The notes under the pieces: model-generated
Told to the model about the DNA's origin: nothing
Database searches by the model: none
What the model saw: only the letters and a program-made list of their open reading frames with translations
Position numbers and translations under genes: made by a program
Shown here: piece by piece, positions 1 through 5,474 of the stretch
Numbering within the stretch: the first letter of the stretch is position 1
How the letters are laid out: every line of letters begins with the position of its first letter
NCBI GenBank assembly: GCA_051011595.1
Contig: JBPCTQ010000142.1
Location: 1 to 6,754, forward strand
Source of the DNA: JAOUEE01 sp051011595
Lineage (GTDB): Bacteria > Actinomycetota > Acidimicrobiia > Acidimicrobiales > SHLQ01
Direction: 5' to 3'
DNA: 6,754 nt

Positions 1-886
1 GGCGACCGGGTAGCGACCGCCGGTGTTCGGTGCGAGTGGCCAGGAATCCGGCATGGGGGCCGCCGTTGCCCATTGGCACACCGAAACGCTGCGCCGAACC
101 CACGGCGACGTCGGCTCCGAGCTCGCCTGGTGGCGTGAGCAGTGTGAGCGCAAGTAGGTCGGTGGCCACCGCGACCCCGGCTCCGATGTCGTGGAGGCGA
201 TCGATCGCCGGTCGCAGATCACGGACCTGACCCGACGAGCCCGGATACTGCAGCAGGGCTCCGAAGACGTCGTCGAGATCGTCGGGTGGGGTGTCGAGGT
301 CGATGGTGCCCACGGCGATACCCAGCGGATCGGCCCGGGTCTCGATGACTGCTCGGGTCTGGGGATGACAGTCGGCATCGACGAGGAAGGTATTGGCCGT
401 GGTGCGGCCCACCCGGTGCAGCAGGGTCATGGCCTCGGCGGCGGCGGTGGCTTCGTCGAGCATCGACGCATTGGCCAGGTCGAGCCCGGTGAGATCGGTG
501 ACCACGGTCTGGAAGTTGAACAATGCTTCCAGTCGTCCCTGGCTGATCTCGGGCTGGTACGGGGTGTAGGCGGTGTACCAGGCCGGGTTCTCGAGCAGGT
601 TCCGGCGGATCACCGGTGGGGTGATGGTGGCCGAATACCCCGTGCCGATGAGGGAGGTGAACACCTGGTTCTGGTCGGCCAGCTCGCGGAGGCGCTCGAT
701 GGTGGCGGTCTCCGACAGCGGTGCGCCGATGGTGAGCGGGTTCGGTTCGCGAATGGTGCTGGGGACGGCCTGGTCGAGCAGCTCGTCGAGGCTGGACACC
801 CCGATGGTGGCCAGCATCTCGGCGATCTCTTGGTCGTCGGGTCCGATGTGGCGATCGGCGAACTGGGTCCGTGGCGAGGGCGCCAT
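1..886 (-). CDS. gcvP: Glycine dehydrogenase (decarboxylating), glycine cleavage P-protein, N-terminal part
   Basis: This is the PLP-dependent P-protein of the glycine cleavage system, which decarboxylates glycine and passes the aminomethyl group to the lipoyl arm of GcvH in the cytoplasm. The gene reads leftward from ATG at 886-884 and runs off the window after 295 codons; the full family protein is usually about 950 residues, so the PLP lysine is not visible. Family hallmarks seen directly are ENPAWYTAYTPYQPEISQ (residues about 99-116) followed by GRLEALFNFQT, the LDEATAAAEAM stretch, and GSAQRFGVPMGNGGPH (about 263-278). The start is supported by a GGAG ribosome binding site and by the protein beginning with a typical FADRHIG motif near residue 10. 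A tandem glycine riboswitch lies just upstream, so expression should respond to glycine. No gcvH or gcvT gene is seen in this window. Identity is very secure. Confidence 0.97.
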   Translation of the reverse strand, partial: MAPSPRTQFADRHIGPDDQEIAEMLATIGVSSLDELLDQAVPSTIREPNPLTIGAPLSETATIERLRELADQNQVFTSLIGTGYSATITPPVIRRNLLENPAWYTAYTPYQPEISQGRLEALFNFQTVVTDLTGLDLANASMLDEATAAAEAMTLLHRVGRTTANTFLVDADCHPQTRAVIETRADPLGIAVGTIDLDTPPDDLDDVFGALLQYPGSSGQVRDLRPAIDRLHDIGAGVAVATDLLALTLLTPPGELGADVAVGSAQRFGVPMGNGGPHAGFLATRTEHRRSLPGR

Positions 887-892
887 GGTGAT

Positions 893-904
893 CTCCTGGG
901 AGGA
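893..904 (-). promoter_or_regulatory. gcvP ribosome binding site inside a short inverted repeat
   Basis: On the minus strand the AGGAG sequence sits about 7 bases before the gcvP ATG and is preceded by TCCTCCC, so TCCT-CCC-AGGA can fold on itself (894-904). The stem is only 4 bp, but it places the Shine-Dalgarno sequence in a pairing region directly downstream of the riboswitch. A role as the expression platform is inference. Confidence 0.45.
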
Positions 905-935
905 AGGGAACGAACGGGTGCGCGTTGGCAGTCAT

Positions 936-1115
936 CCCCGCTCTGTCGTCGGAACCTGAGAGATTCACCGGTGAGACCGGTTTTCCCCTTCGGTGGGTCC
1001 GACAACCCTGTCGAACCGCTCTCCAGAGGTGCTGAGCATGGGCGGTCCGGCTGCCTGAGAGGTTCCCGGGGGGTTGCTCCTTCGGCGACTCGGGCGAACC
1101 GAGTTCTCTCCCGCA
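936..1115 (-). ncRNA. Tandem glycine riboswitch (two aptamers) controlling gcvP
   Basis: Read on the minus strand, the leader holds two successive glycine aptamers. Aptamer 1 (about 1115-1030) contains GGGAGAG, then CGCCGAAGGAGCAA, then CCTCTCAGGCAGCCGGAC. Aptamer 2 (about 1028-936) contains CTCTGGAGAG, then CACCGAAGGGGAAAAC, then ATCTCTCAGGTTCCGACGACAGAG. Its closing P1 stem pairs CTCTG (1028-1024) with CAGAG (945-941). The order GGAGAG, CCGAAGG, CTCTCAGG, GACAGA repeated twice is diagnostic of the glycine riboswitch class. It ends about 50 bases before the gcvP start, the expected place for an ON switch of glycine cleavage. No obvious intrinsic terminator with a U-run lies between aptamer 2 and the ATG, so control of translation start is more likely than attenuation; that last point is inference. 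Confidence 0.95.
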
Positions 1116-1136
1116 CACACGTGGTGCACATCCCGA

Positions 1137-1142
1137 AGGGTA
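1137..1142 (-). promoter_or_regulatory. Possible -10 box of the gcvP riboswitch transcript
   Basis: TACCCT on the minus strand fits the actinobacterial TAnnnT -10 pattern and would start the transcript near 1130, about 15 bases before the first aptamer. No good -35 hexamer is seen at the expected distance (about 1160-1165 reads CACCGA). It is the best candidate in the 1116-1230 gap between the HAD stop codon and the riboswitch. Confidence 0.4.
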
Positions 1143-1143
1143 G

Positions 1144-1157
1144 CGCGCCGAGGCGCG
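1144..1157. repeat. GC-only inverted repeat between HAD gene and gcvP leader
   Basis: CGCGCC-GA-GGCGCG is a perfect 6-bp inverted repeat. It lies about 75 bases after the HAD stop codon and directly upstream of the putative gcvP -10 box. A second, mutually exclusive pairing CCGAG (1148-1152) with CTCGG (1159-1163) overlaps it. No T-run follows on the minus strand, so it is a poor intrinsic terminator; it might be an operator or part of a Rho-independent end lacking a U-tract. Function is unknown. Confidence 0.35.
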
Positions 1158-1230
1158 GCTCGGTGGACCGGCCGAGACGCCGTCACCGGAACGGAGAAGG
1201 TGGGTTGTCGGTGCCCGGGCGACGGGCCGA

Positions 1231-2049
1231 TCACACCAGGTCCAGCAGCTGGGCCCAGCCTCCGACATCGGGTTCGGGGATCAGATGATCGGCCGCCGCT
1301 CGGACCGTGGCGGGAGCCGATTCGATGACCACGGACGTGGTCGCGGCACGCAGCATTCCCATGTCGTTGCCGGCGTCACCGACGGCGAGAACGGCACCGG
1401 GGTCGAGGTCACGGTGCCGGCAGAAGCTCTCGATGCCGGTCCACTTGGTGGTGCCGGAAGGTTGGACCATCAACGACGCGTTGCCGTACTGATGATCGAT
1501 CGACGTGGTCGCAGTACCGATCGCAGTGGAGTTCAAGGACTGGGCCAGAGCCTCCATGACGTCGAGAGGTCGCCCGAGGATGGCGAAACCGAGGACGGCA
1601 TGGTCGTCGACCACCAGGTGCAGATCGGCCGTGGGCGCCACGAACGGGGCCAAGGCGTCGAGGTGCCCGGGTGCGGTGGAGCACCCCTCCTCGGCGAAAC
1701 AATCGGGATGGTCGCCGTCGACGTACAGCACCGGACTGATGCCGTGTTCGGCCGCCGCATCGATGACGGCGTGCGCTTCGGCAGGGTCGAAGGGAGCCAC
1801 GTGGAACTGTTCGTGGTGGCGGTAGTCCCACCCGTGGCAGCCGTTCAACAACACCGCCGGTGCGTCGATGCCGTTCCGTTCGAGGCCAGCGCCGGCGCTG
1901 CGCCGTCGTCGGCCGGTGGCGATCAGGACCTCGATCCCACGCTGTTCGAGTGTGCTGATGGCCGCCACGGTGTCGGGGTGACAGCGACCATCGGGACCCC
2001 ACAGCGTGCCGTCGAGATCGGTGGCCACGAGTGCGATTGAGCCCGACAT
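1231..2049 (-). CDS. HAD-superfamily hydrolase, subfamily IIB (Cof-type phosphatase)
   Basis: A 272-residue cytoplasmic HAD phosphatase, normal length for the Cof/IIB group, which dephosphorylates sugar phosphates and other small phosphorylated metabolites. All four HAD motifs are visible: motif I DLDGT (D11 nucleophile, D13 acid/base), motif II in VLIATGR (T45), motif III K202 in GTTKWTGIE, and motif IV GDAGNDMGML (D225, D229) for Mg2+ binding. The roughly 100-residue region between motifs II and III fits a IIB-type cap; it carries a His/Asp-rich segment (YVDGDHPDCF, about 109-118). The true substrate cannot be read from sequence. The ATG at 2049 is chosen because motif I then starts at residue 11 and because a TAGGGT box ends 8 bases before it. 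It is divergent from the operon at 2148 and lies upstream of, and on the same strand as, the riboswitch-gcvP unit, so readthrough into gcvP is possible. Confidence 0.9.
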   Translation of the reverse strand: MSGSIALVATDLDGTLWGPDGRCHPDTVAAISTLEQRGIEVLIATGRRRRSAGAGLERNGIDAPAVLLNGCHGWDYRHHEQFHVAPFDPAEAHAVIDAAAEHGISPVLYVDGDHPDCFAEEGCSTAPGHLDALAPFVAPTADLHLVVDDHAVLGFAILGRPLDVMEALAQSLNSTAIGTATTSIDHQYGNASLMVQPSGTTKWTGIESFCRHRDLDPGAVLAVGDAGNDMGMLRAATTSVVIESAPATVRAAADHLIPEPDVGGWAQLLDLV

Positions 2050-2057
2050 CGGCGCGC

Positions 2058-2063
2058 ACCCTA
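2058..2063 (-). promoter_or_regulatory. Possible -10 box for a leaderless HAD transcript
   Basis: TAGGGT on the minus strand matches TAnnnT, and its last base is separated by only 8 bases from the A of the HAD start codon. That spacing puts the transcription start on or next to the ATG, as in leaderless actinobacterial mRNAs. The same bases (AGGG) could instead be read as a weak Shine-Dalgarno sequence. No clear -35 at 17-18 bases. Confidence 0.4.
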
Positions 2064-2107
2064 CGACATCGCGAGCGTCAGATGCCGGGCCAATTGCGAT
2101 GGAGTCC

Positions 2108-2113
2108 TACACT
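2108..2113 (+). promoter_or_regulatory. Possible -10 box for the four-gene operon
   Basis: TACACT fits TAnnnT and would give a transcript start near 2120, leaving a leader of about 28 bases before the ATG at 2148. A weak GAGAG ribosome binding site (2137-2141) follows 6 bases before the start. I see no convincing -35 at the right distance. The perfect palindrome CAATTG lies at 2091-2096. No sequence resembling the KstR (AAC-nn-GTT core) or KstR2 (CAAG-nn-CTTG core) operators of actinobacterial sterol genes is visible in 2050-2147. Confidence 0.4.
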
Positions 2114-2147
2114 GCTCGGGTTCCAGGCCTGTCACCGAGAGCGAGCG

Positions 2148-2615
2148 ATGTCGACCAAAACCACCATCCCTGCGGTGGAGGGACTCTTCACCACCGACAC
2201 CGACACACCCCATCTCATCGGGGGCAAGACCCCGGGCCGTGACTCGTACTTCTTCCCCAAGCACCTGGCCGGCGCCGATCCGGCGGTGGGCCCCACCGAG
2301 CTCGAAGAGGTGCTGTTGAGCCGAACCGGCACGATCTGGTCGTTCAGCAACAGCGAGTACGCACCGCCGCCTCCGTTCGTGGCGCGGACCGATCCCTACG
2401 AACCGATCACCATCGCGGCCGTCGAGTTGGAGGTCGAGCAGATGATCGTGCTCGGCCAGGTGGCCGACGGATGGACCGTGCACGACCTCGAGGTCGGCAT
2501 GGAGGTGGAGTTGATCGTCGACACCCTCTACGAGGACGACGAACACCTCTACACGGTGTGGAAGTGGCGACCAACCACCGATCGGCCGAACATCGAGGAG
2601 CGCACAGATGGATGA
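2148..2615 (+). CDS. DUF35 OB-fold protein, cysteine-free, partner of the thiolase-fold protein
   Basis: A 155-residue protein of the DUF35 / ChsH2-like OB-fold family. Members of this family pair with thiolase-fold enzymes acting on acyl-CoA, and in the steroid aldolase Ltp2-ChsH2 the DUF35 subunit is required for activity. The visible layout is an N-terminal HLIGGKTPGRDSYFFP segment (22-37) where the zinc ribbon normally lies, then LLSRTGTIWSFSNSEYAPPPPF (56-77, shown by its LSRTGT and PPPPF landmarks), then the OB-fold strands ITIAAVELE (87-95), VLGQVADG and VGMEVELIVDTLYEDDEH (116-133), ending VWKWRP. There is no cysteine anywhere, so the usual CxxC...CxxC zinc site is lost. From memory it resembles mycobacterial Rv1628c. 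It overlaps the next gene by 8 bases. ATG 2148 is preferred over an in-frame ATG at 2031, which would start inside the HAD gene and add 39 residues without family character. Confidence 0.82.
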   Translation: MSTKTTIPAVEGLFTTDTDTPHLIGGKTPGRDSYFFPKHLAGADPAVGPTELEEVLLSRTGTIWSFSNSEYAPPPPFVARTDPYEPITIAAVELEVEQMIVLGQVADGWTVHDLEVGMEVELIVDTLYEDDEHLYTVWKWRPTTDRPNIEERTDG

Positions 2616-3798
2616 CATCGCCATTCTCGGAGTGGGTATGCACCCCTGGGGCAAGTGGGGCCGCAACTTCACCGAGTACGGAACCAAGGCTGCTGCTGAT
2701 GCGCTGGCCGACGCCGACGTGCCATGGGGCGAGGTGGGGTTCGTCTCGGGCGCCATCACCGTGCGTTGCGGGTACCCGGGTTACGTGGCCGGCTCCACAT
2801 TCGCCAATGCCATGGGTTTCACCGGCGCCCAGGTGGCGAGCAGTTATGCCGCCTGCGCATCGGGTGCGACTGCCCTCAGTGTGGCCCGGGGCCAGATCCT
2901 GTCGGGCGCCTGCGACGTGGCGCTGGTGGTGGGCGCCGACACCACACCGAAGGGGTTTCTCGCCCCCAATGAAGGGAAACGACCCGACGACACCGACTGG
3001 CTGCGTTTCCACCTGGTGGGGGCCACCAACCCGGTGTACTTCGCCCTCGCCGCCCAGCGGCGGATGGCGCTGTACGGGGCCACCCAGGAGGACTTCGCGC
3101 AGGTGAAGGTAAAGAACTCGCGCCATGGAGTCCACAACGAGAACGCCCGCTACACCAAAGAATACGATCTCGACGACATCGCCAACTCACCCACCGTGTC
3201 GCACCCGCTGCGCCTGCTGGAGATCTGCGCCACCAGCGACGGAGGGGCAGCCATGGTGGTGTCGTCGATGGAGTACGCCAAAGCCCACGGGGTGACCGAC
3301 CCGGTGCGGGTGAAGGGCATCAGCCTGGTGACACCGACCTATCCCGACACGATGCTCGACCTGCCCTACCTGGCCACCGATTCGGCGGCTGCATCTTCGC
3401 CGGCCGAGCTCACCTTCAAGGAGTCGATCGGCGCCCAGGTGTATGCCGAAGCCGGGCTCGGACCCGACGACGTCGATCTGGCCGAGGTCTACGACCTCAG
3501 CTCCGCCCTCGAGCTCGACTGGTACGAGCAGCTCAGTTTCTGCCCCAAGGGCGACGCCGAGAAGCTGCTGCGTGACGGCGTCACCAGCCTGGGTGGGCGT
3601 CTGCCGGTGAACGCCAGCGGTGGCCTGGGTGCCTTCGGCGAAGCGGTGCCCGCGCAGGCCATTGCCCAGGTCTGTGAGCTCACATGGCAGCTTCGAGGCC
3701 AAGCCGGTGTTCGTCAGGTCGAGGGAGCTCGGGTCGGAGTCACCGCCAACCAGGGCCTGTTCGGGCACGGATCTTCGGTGTTGGTGGCGCGCGGATGA
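2608..3798 (+). CDS. Lipid-transfer-type thiolase-fold protein (Ltp / SCP2-thiolase family)
   Basis: A 396-residue thiolase-superfamily protein, normal length for the Ltp group, expected to form a complex with the DUF35 protein and to make or break a C-C bond in a CoA thioester. Visible landmarks: GVGMHPWGKWG (8-18), the nucleophile region SYAACASGATAL with C83, VGADTTPKGF (108-117), CATSDGGAA (207-215), AEVYDLSSALE with Y295-D296, FCPKGDAE, and GGRLPVNASGGLGAFGEA (329-346). The GHP histidine of classical thiolases is replaced (G344-E345-A346), and the C-terminal CxG cysteine is absent, the end reading NQGLFGHGSS. It is therefore not an ordinary acetyltransferase. From memory the whole sequence closely resembles mycobacterial Rv1627c, annotated as a non-specific lipid-transfer protein, whose neighbour Rv1628c is also DUF35-like. 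Retro-aldolase versus thiolase chemistry cannot be decided here. The start overlaps the upstream gene by 8 bases and the stop overlaps the next start (ATGA). Confidence 0.88.
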   Translation: MDDIAILGVGMHPWGKWGRNFTEYGTKAAADALADADVPWGEVGFVSGAITVRCGYPGYVAGSTFANAMGFTGAQVASSYAACASGATALSVARGQILSGACDVALVVGADTTPKGFLAPNEGKRPDDTDWLRFHLVGATNPVYFALAAQRRMALYGATQEDFAQVKVKNSRHGVHNENARYTKEYDLDDIANSPTVSHPLRLLEICATSDGGAAMVVSSMEYAKAHGVTDPVRVKGISLVTPTYPDTMLDLPYLATDSAAASSPAELTFKESIGAQVYAEAGLGPDDVDLAEVYDLSSALELDWYEQLSFCPKGDAEKLLRDGVTSLGGRLPVNASGGLGAFGEAVPAQAIAQVCELTWQLRGQAGVRQVEGARVGVTANQGLFGHGSSVLVARG

Positions 3799-4559
3799 CC
3801 ATTCACGAGTCGATCGACGACGCGGGAGTGGTCGAGTTGATCATGGACAACCCGCCGGTGAACGCGCTCAACATCAGCGACACCTATGCCCTGGCCGGCA
3901 TGCTCGATGGATGCCGGAGTCGGCCCGAGGTGCGGGCTGTTGTTCTGTCGGCCCGCGGCCGCGGGTTCTGTGCCGGGGTCGACATCAAGGAGATGCAGAC
4001 CCTGCCGGGTCACGAAGGTGTCATCGGCGCCAACCGGTCGTGCTTCGAGTTGTTTCGGGCCGTCTACGACTGTGCCGTCCCCGTCATCTGCGCCGTGCAG
4101 GACTTCTGTCTGGGCACCGGTATCGGTATCGCCGGCAACAGTGACGTCCTGGTCGCGGCCGAGGGGGTGGCGTTCGGGCTTCCCGAGGTCGACAACGGTG
4201 CGCTCGGGGCGGCCACCCACCTGTCCCGACTTGTACCCCAGCAGCGGGCTCGCCACATGCTGTACACGTGTGAGTCGGCGTCGGCCGAGGAGCTGGCCGG
4301 CTACGGCACGGTGTTCAAGGTCGTGCCGGCCGACCAATTGATGGAAACGGCCCGGCAGATCGCGGCCCAGATCGCAAGCAAGAACGGGATGGTCATGCGG
4401 GCAGCCAAGGAATCGATGAACGGAATCGATCCCATCGATGTTAAACGCAGCTACCGATACGAACAGGGATTCACGTTCGAGCTCAACCTGCACGGCGAAG
4501 GTGACCGGGCCCGGGATGCGTTCCTGGCCGGCGAACGTGAGACCGGAGGTGACCGATGA
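3795..4559 (+). CDS. echA20: Crotonase-superfamily enzyme, EchA20-like steroid ring-D hydrolase
   Basis: A 254-residue crotonase. It strongly resembles, from memory, mycobacterial EchA20 (Rv3550), which hydrolyses the D ring of a bicyclic CoA thioester late in cholesterol catabolism to give COCHEA-CoA, the substrate of IpdAB. Shared signatures are GFCAGVDIKEMQ (57-68), the NRSCFELFRAVYDCAVPVI stretch (80-98), GNSDVLVA (114-121), FGLPEV (127-132), GALGAATHLSRLVPQ (135-149) and the C-terminal YRYEQGFTFELNL (220-232). The first catalytic glutamate of hydratases is replaced by glycine (G111), while the second is kept (E131); EchA20 shows the same pattern, which argues against ordinary enoyl-CoA hydration. 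It begins in an ATGA overlap with the thiolase-fold gene and ends in an ATGA overlap with the next gene. The ipdA and ipdB genes, next to echA20 in mycobacteria, are not in this window. The family is certain; the steroid substrate is inferred. Confidence 0.85.
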   Translation: MTIHESIDDAGVVELIMDNPPVNALNISDTYALAGMLDGCRSRPEVRAVVLSARGRGFCAGVDIKEMQTLPGHEGVIGANRSCFELFRAVYDCAVPVICAVQDFCLGTGIGIAGNSDVLVAAEGVAFGLPEVDNGALGAATHLSRLVPQQRARHMLYTCESASAEELAGYGTVFKVVPADQLMETARQIAAQIASKNGMVMRAAKESMNGIDPIDVKRSYRYEQGFTFELNLHGEGDRARDAFLAGERETGGDR

Positions 4560-5380
4560 GCCCGTCGTTGGTGATCATGGCGGCCGGGTTGGGCTCGCGC
4601 TTCGGCGGCACCAAACAGCTGGTCGAGGTCGGCCCCCGGGGCGAGGCGTTCCTCGATTTCGCCATCAGCGACGCCCGAGCGGCCGGGGTCGAGCAGATCG
4701 TGATCATCGTCCGCACCGAGATCCAGGACGATGTGGAGCGTCATCTGCAGCGCTTCAATCGCGACGTACCCATCACCATGGTGTGCCAGGACCATCTGGG
4801 TCCCGAACGGCCCAAGCCGTGGGGCACCGCACACGCCATCTTGTCGGCGGCCGATGCCATCGATGGCCCGTTTCTGGTGGTGAACGCCGACGACTACTAC
4901 GGAACCATCGGGTACCGGCTGGGGGTCGAGTCGCTGGCCGAACAGCCCGACGAGGCCGCCATCATCGCCTTCCGGCTGGCCAACACGTTGCCTCGTGTGG
5001 GTTCGGTCTCCCGTGGTGTCTGCGCGGCTCGGGACGGCCATCTGGTCGAACTGGTCGAGACCCACGGCATCGAGCGCCGATCGGACGGCGTGATCGCCAG
5101 TGAGGACCCGCGCGGTGAACACCCCGACGACACCATGGTGTCGATGAACATGTGGGCGTTCCCGGCGAGCATCCTCGATCAGCTGGCCGAGCGTTGGCCG
5201 GCGTGGTTGGCGGCCCACGGCGACGAGGAGAAGAGCGAGTTCCTCATCCCGTCGGTGGTCGACGAACTGCGAGCGGAAGGTTCGCTGCGGGTTCGGGTTC
5301 TCGAGTCGCCCGACCTGTGGGTGGGGGTCACCAACCCCGACGACCTTCAGCCGGCGCGCGAGGCTCTCAGCGCCCGCTGA
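4556..5380 (+). CDS. Nucleotidyltransferase family protein (sugar-1-phosphate NTP transferase-like)
   Basis: A 274-residue GT-A-fold nucleotidyltransferase, which would transfer an NMP group from NTP to a phosphorylated sugar or similar small molecule. The N-terminus carries the signature MAAGLGSRFGGTKQLVEVGP (8-27) with the G-x-G-x-R nucleotide loop and K20. PWGTAHA (88-94) is the base-binding loop, and NADDYYG (110-116) supplies the metal-binding aspartates (D112/D113). VSMNMWAF (195-202), KSEFLIP (226-232) and WVGVTNPDDL (255-264) match the C-terminal part of a poorly characterised subfamily of these enzymes. All key residues look intact. It is translationally coupled to the EchA20-like gene (ATGA at 4556-4559), so it belongs to the same operon, though no step of acyl-CoA or steroid breakdown obviously needs it. 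The substrate is unknown. Confidence 0.85.
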   Translation: MSPSLVIMAAGLGSRFGGTKQLVEVGPRGEAFLDFAISDARAAGVEQIVIIVRTEIQDDVERHLQRFNRDVPITMVCQDHLGPERPKPWGTAHAILSAADAIDGPFLVVNADDYYGTIGYRLGVESLAEQPDEAAIIAFRLANTLPRVGSVSRGVCAARDGHLVELVETHGIERRSDGVIASEDPRGEHPDDTMVSMNMWAFPASILDQLAERWPAWLAAHGDEEKSEFLIPSVVDELRAEGSLRVRVLESPDLWVGVTNPDDLQPAREALSAR

Positions 5381-5391
5381 CGGCCGCAGGC

Positions 5392-5421
5392 TTGTCGCCA
5401 ACTCCATCGGCGTAATACAAC
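5392..5421 (+). promoter_or_regulatory. Possible promoter of the downstream crotonase
   Basis: TTGTCG (5392-5397) and TACAAC (5416-5421) are separated by 18 bases; each matches 4 of 6 positions of the sigma-70-type consensus. The AT-rich TAATACAA stands out in the otherwise GC-rich gap after the nucleotidyltransferase. A start near 5428 would leave a leader of about 47 bases. A leader this long argues for an own promoter, but readthrough from the upstream operon is equally possible. Confidence 0.4.
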
Positions 5422-5442
5422 GGCGGTTTCGCCCGTCCAGTC

Positions 5443-5459
5443 GCCGGATGGTTTCCGGC
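5443..5459 (+). repeat. Perfect hairpin just before a ribosome binding site
   Basis: GCCGGA-TGGTT-TCCGGC forms a perfect 6-bp stem with a 5-base loop, ending four bases before the AAGGAG ribosome binding site of the crotonase at 5475. With no T-run behind it, it is not a typical terminator for the upstream operon. It may shape the leader or stabilise the mRNA 5' end; this is inference. Confidence 0.5.
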
Positions 5460-5463
5460 TGCG

Positions 5464-5469
5464 AAGGAG
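5464..5469 (+). promoter_or_regulatory. Strong ribosome binding site that decides the crotonase start
   Basis: AAGGAG lies 5 bases before ATG 5475. It favours this start over the in-frame ATG at 5448, which lies inside the hairpin at 5443-5459 and has no ribosome binding site. Confidence 0.8.
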
Positions 5470-5474
5470 TACCC

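Noticed and set aside
219..1268. Long minus-strand open frame (349 codons) in another frame over gcvP and the riboswitch
   Set aside because: The protein is low-complexity Arg/Pro/Ser/His-rich, and the same DNA encodes the conserved GcvP motifs in a different frame.
191..1288. Long plus-strand open frame (365 codons) opposite gcvP and its leader
   Set aside because: It is antisense to a clear gcvP and runs straight through the riboswitch and gap; its Gly/Val/Arg-rich composition is that of a shadow frame in GC-rich DNA.
1285..2040. Plus-strand open frame opposite the HAD gene
   Set aside because: The HAD motifs on the minus strand are complete; this frame has no recognisable motif.
2050..2147. 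KstR or KstR2 operator before the operon
   Set aside because: I looked for the AAC-nn-GTT and CAAG-nn-CTTG palindromes and found neither; the CAATTG palindrome alone is too short to call.
2061..2759. Minus-strand open frames (also 2407-3135) opposite the DUF35 and thiolase-fold genes
   Set aside because: They are antisense to well-supported genes, cross gene boundaries, and show no family features.
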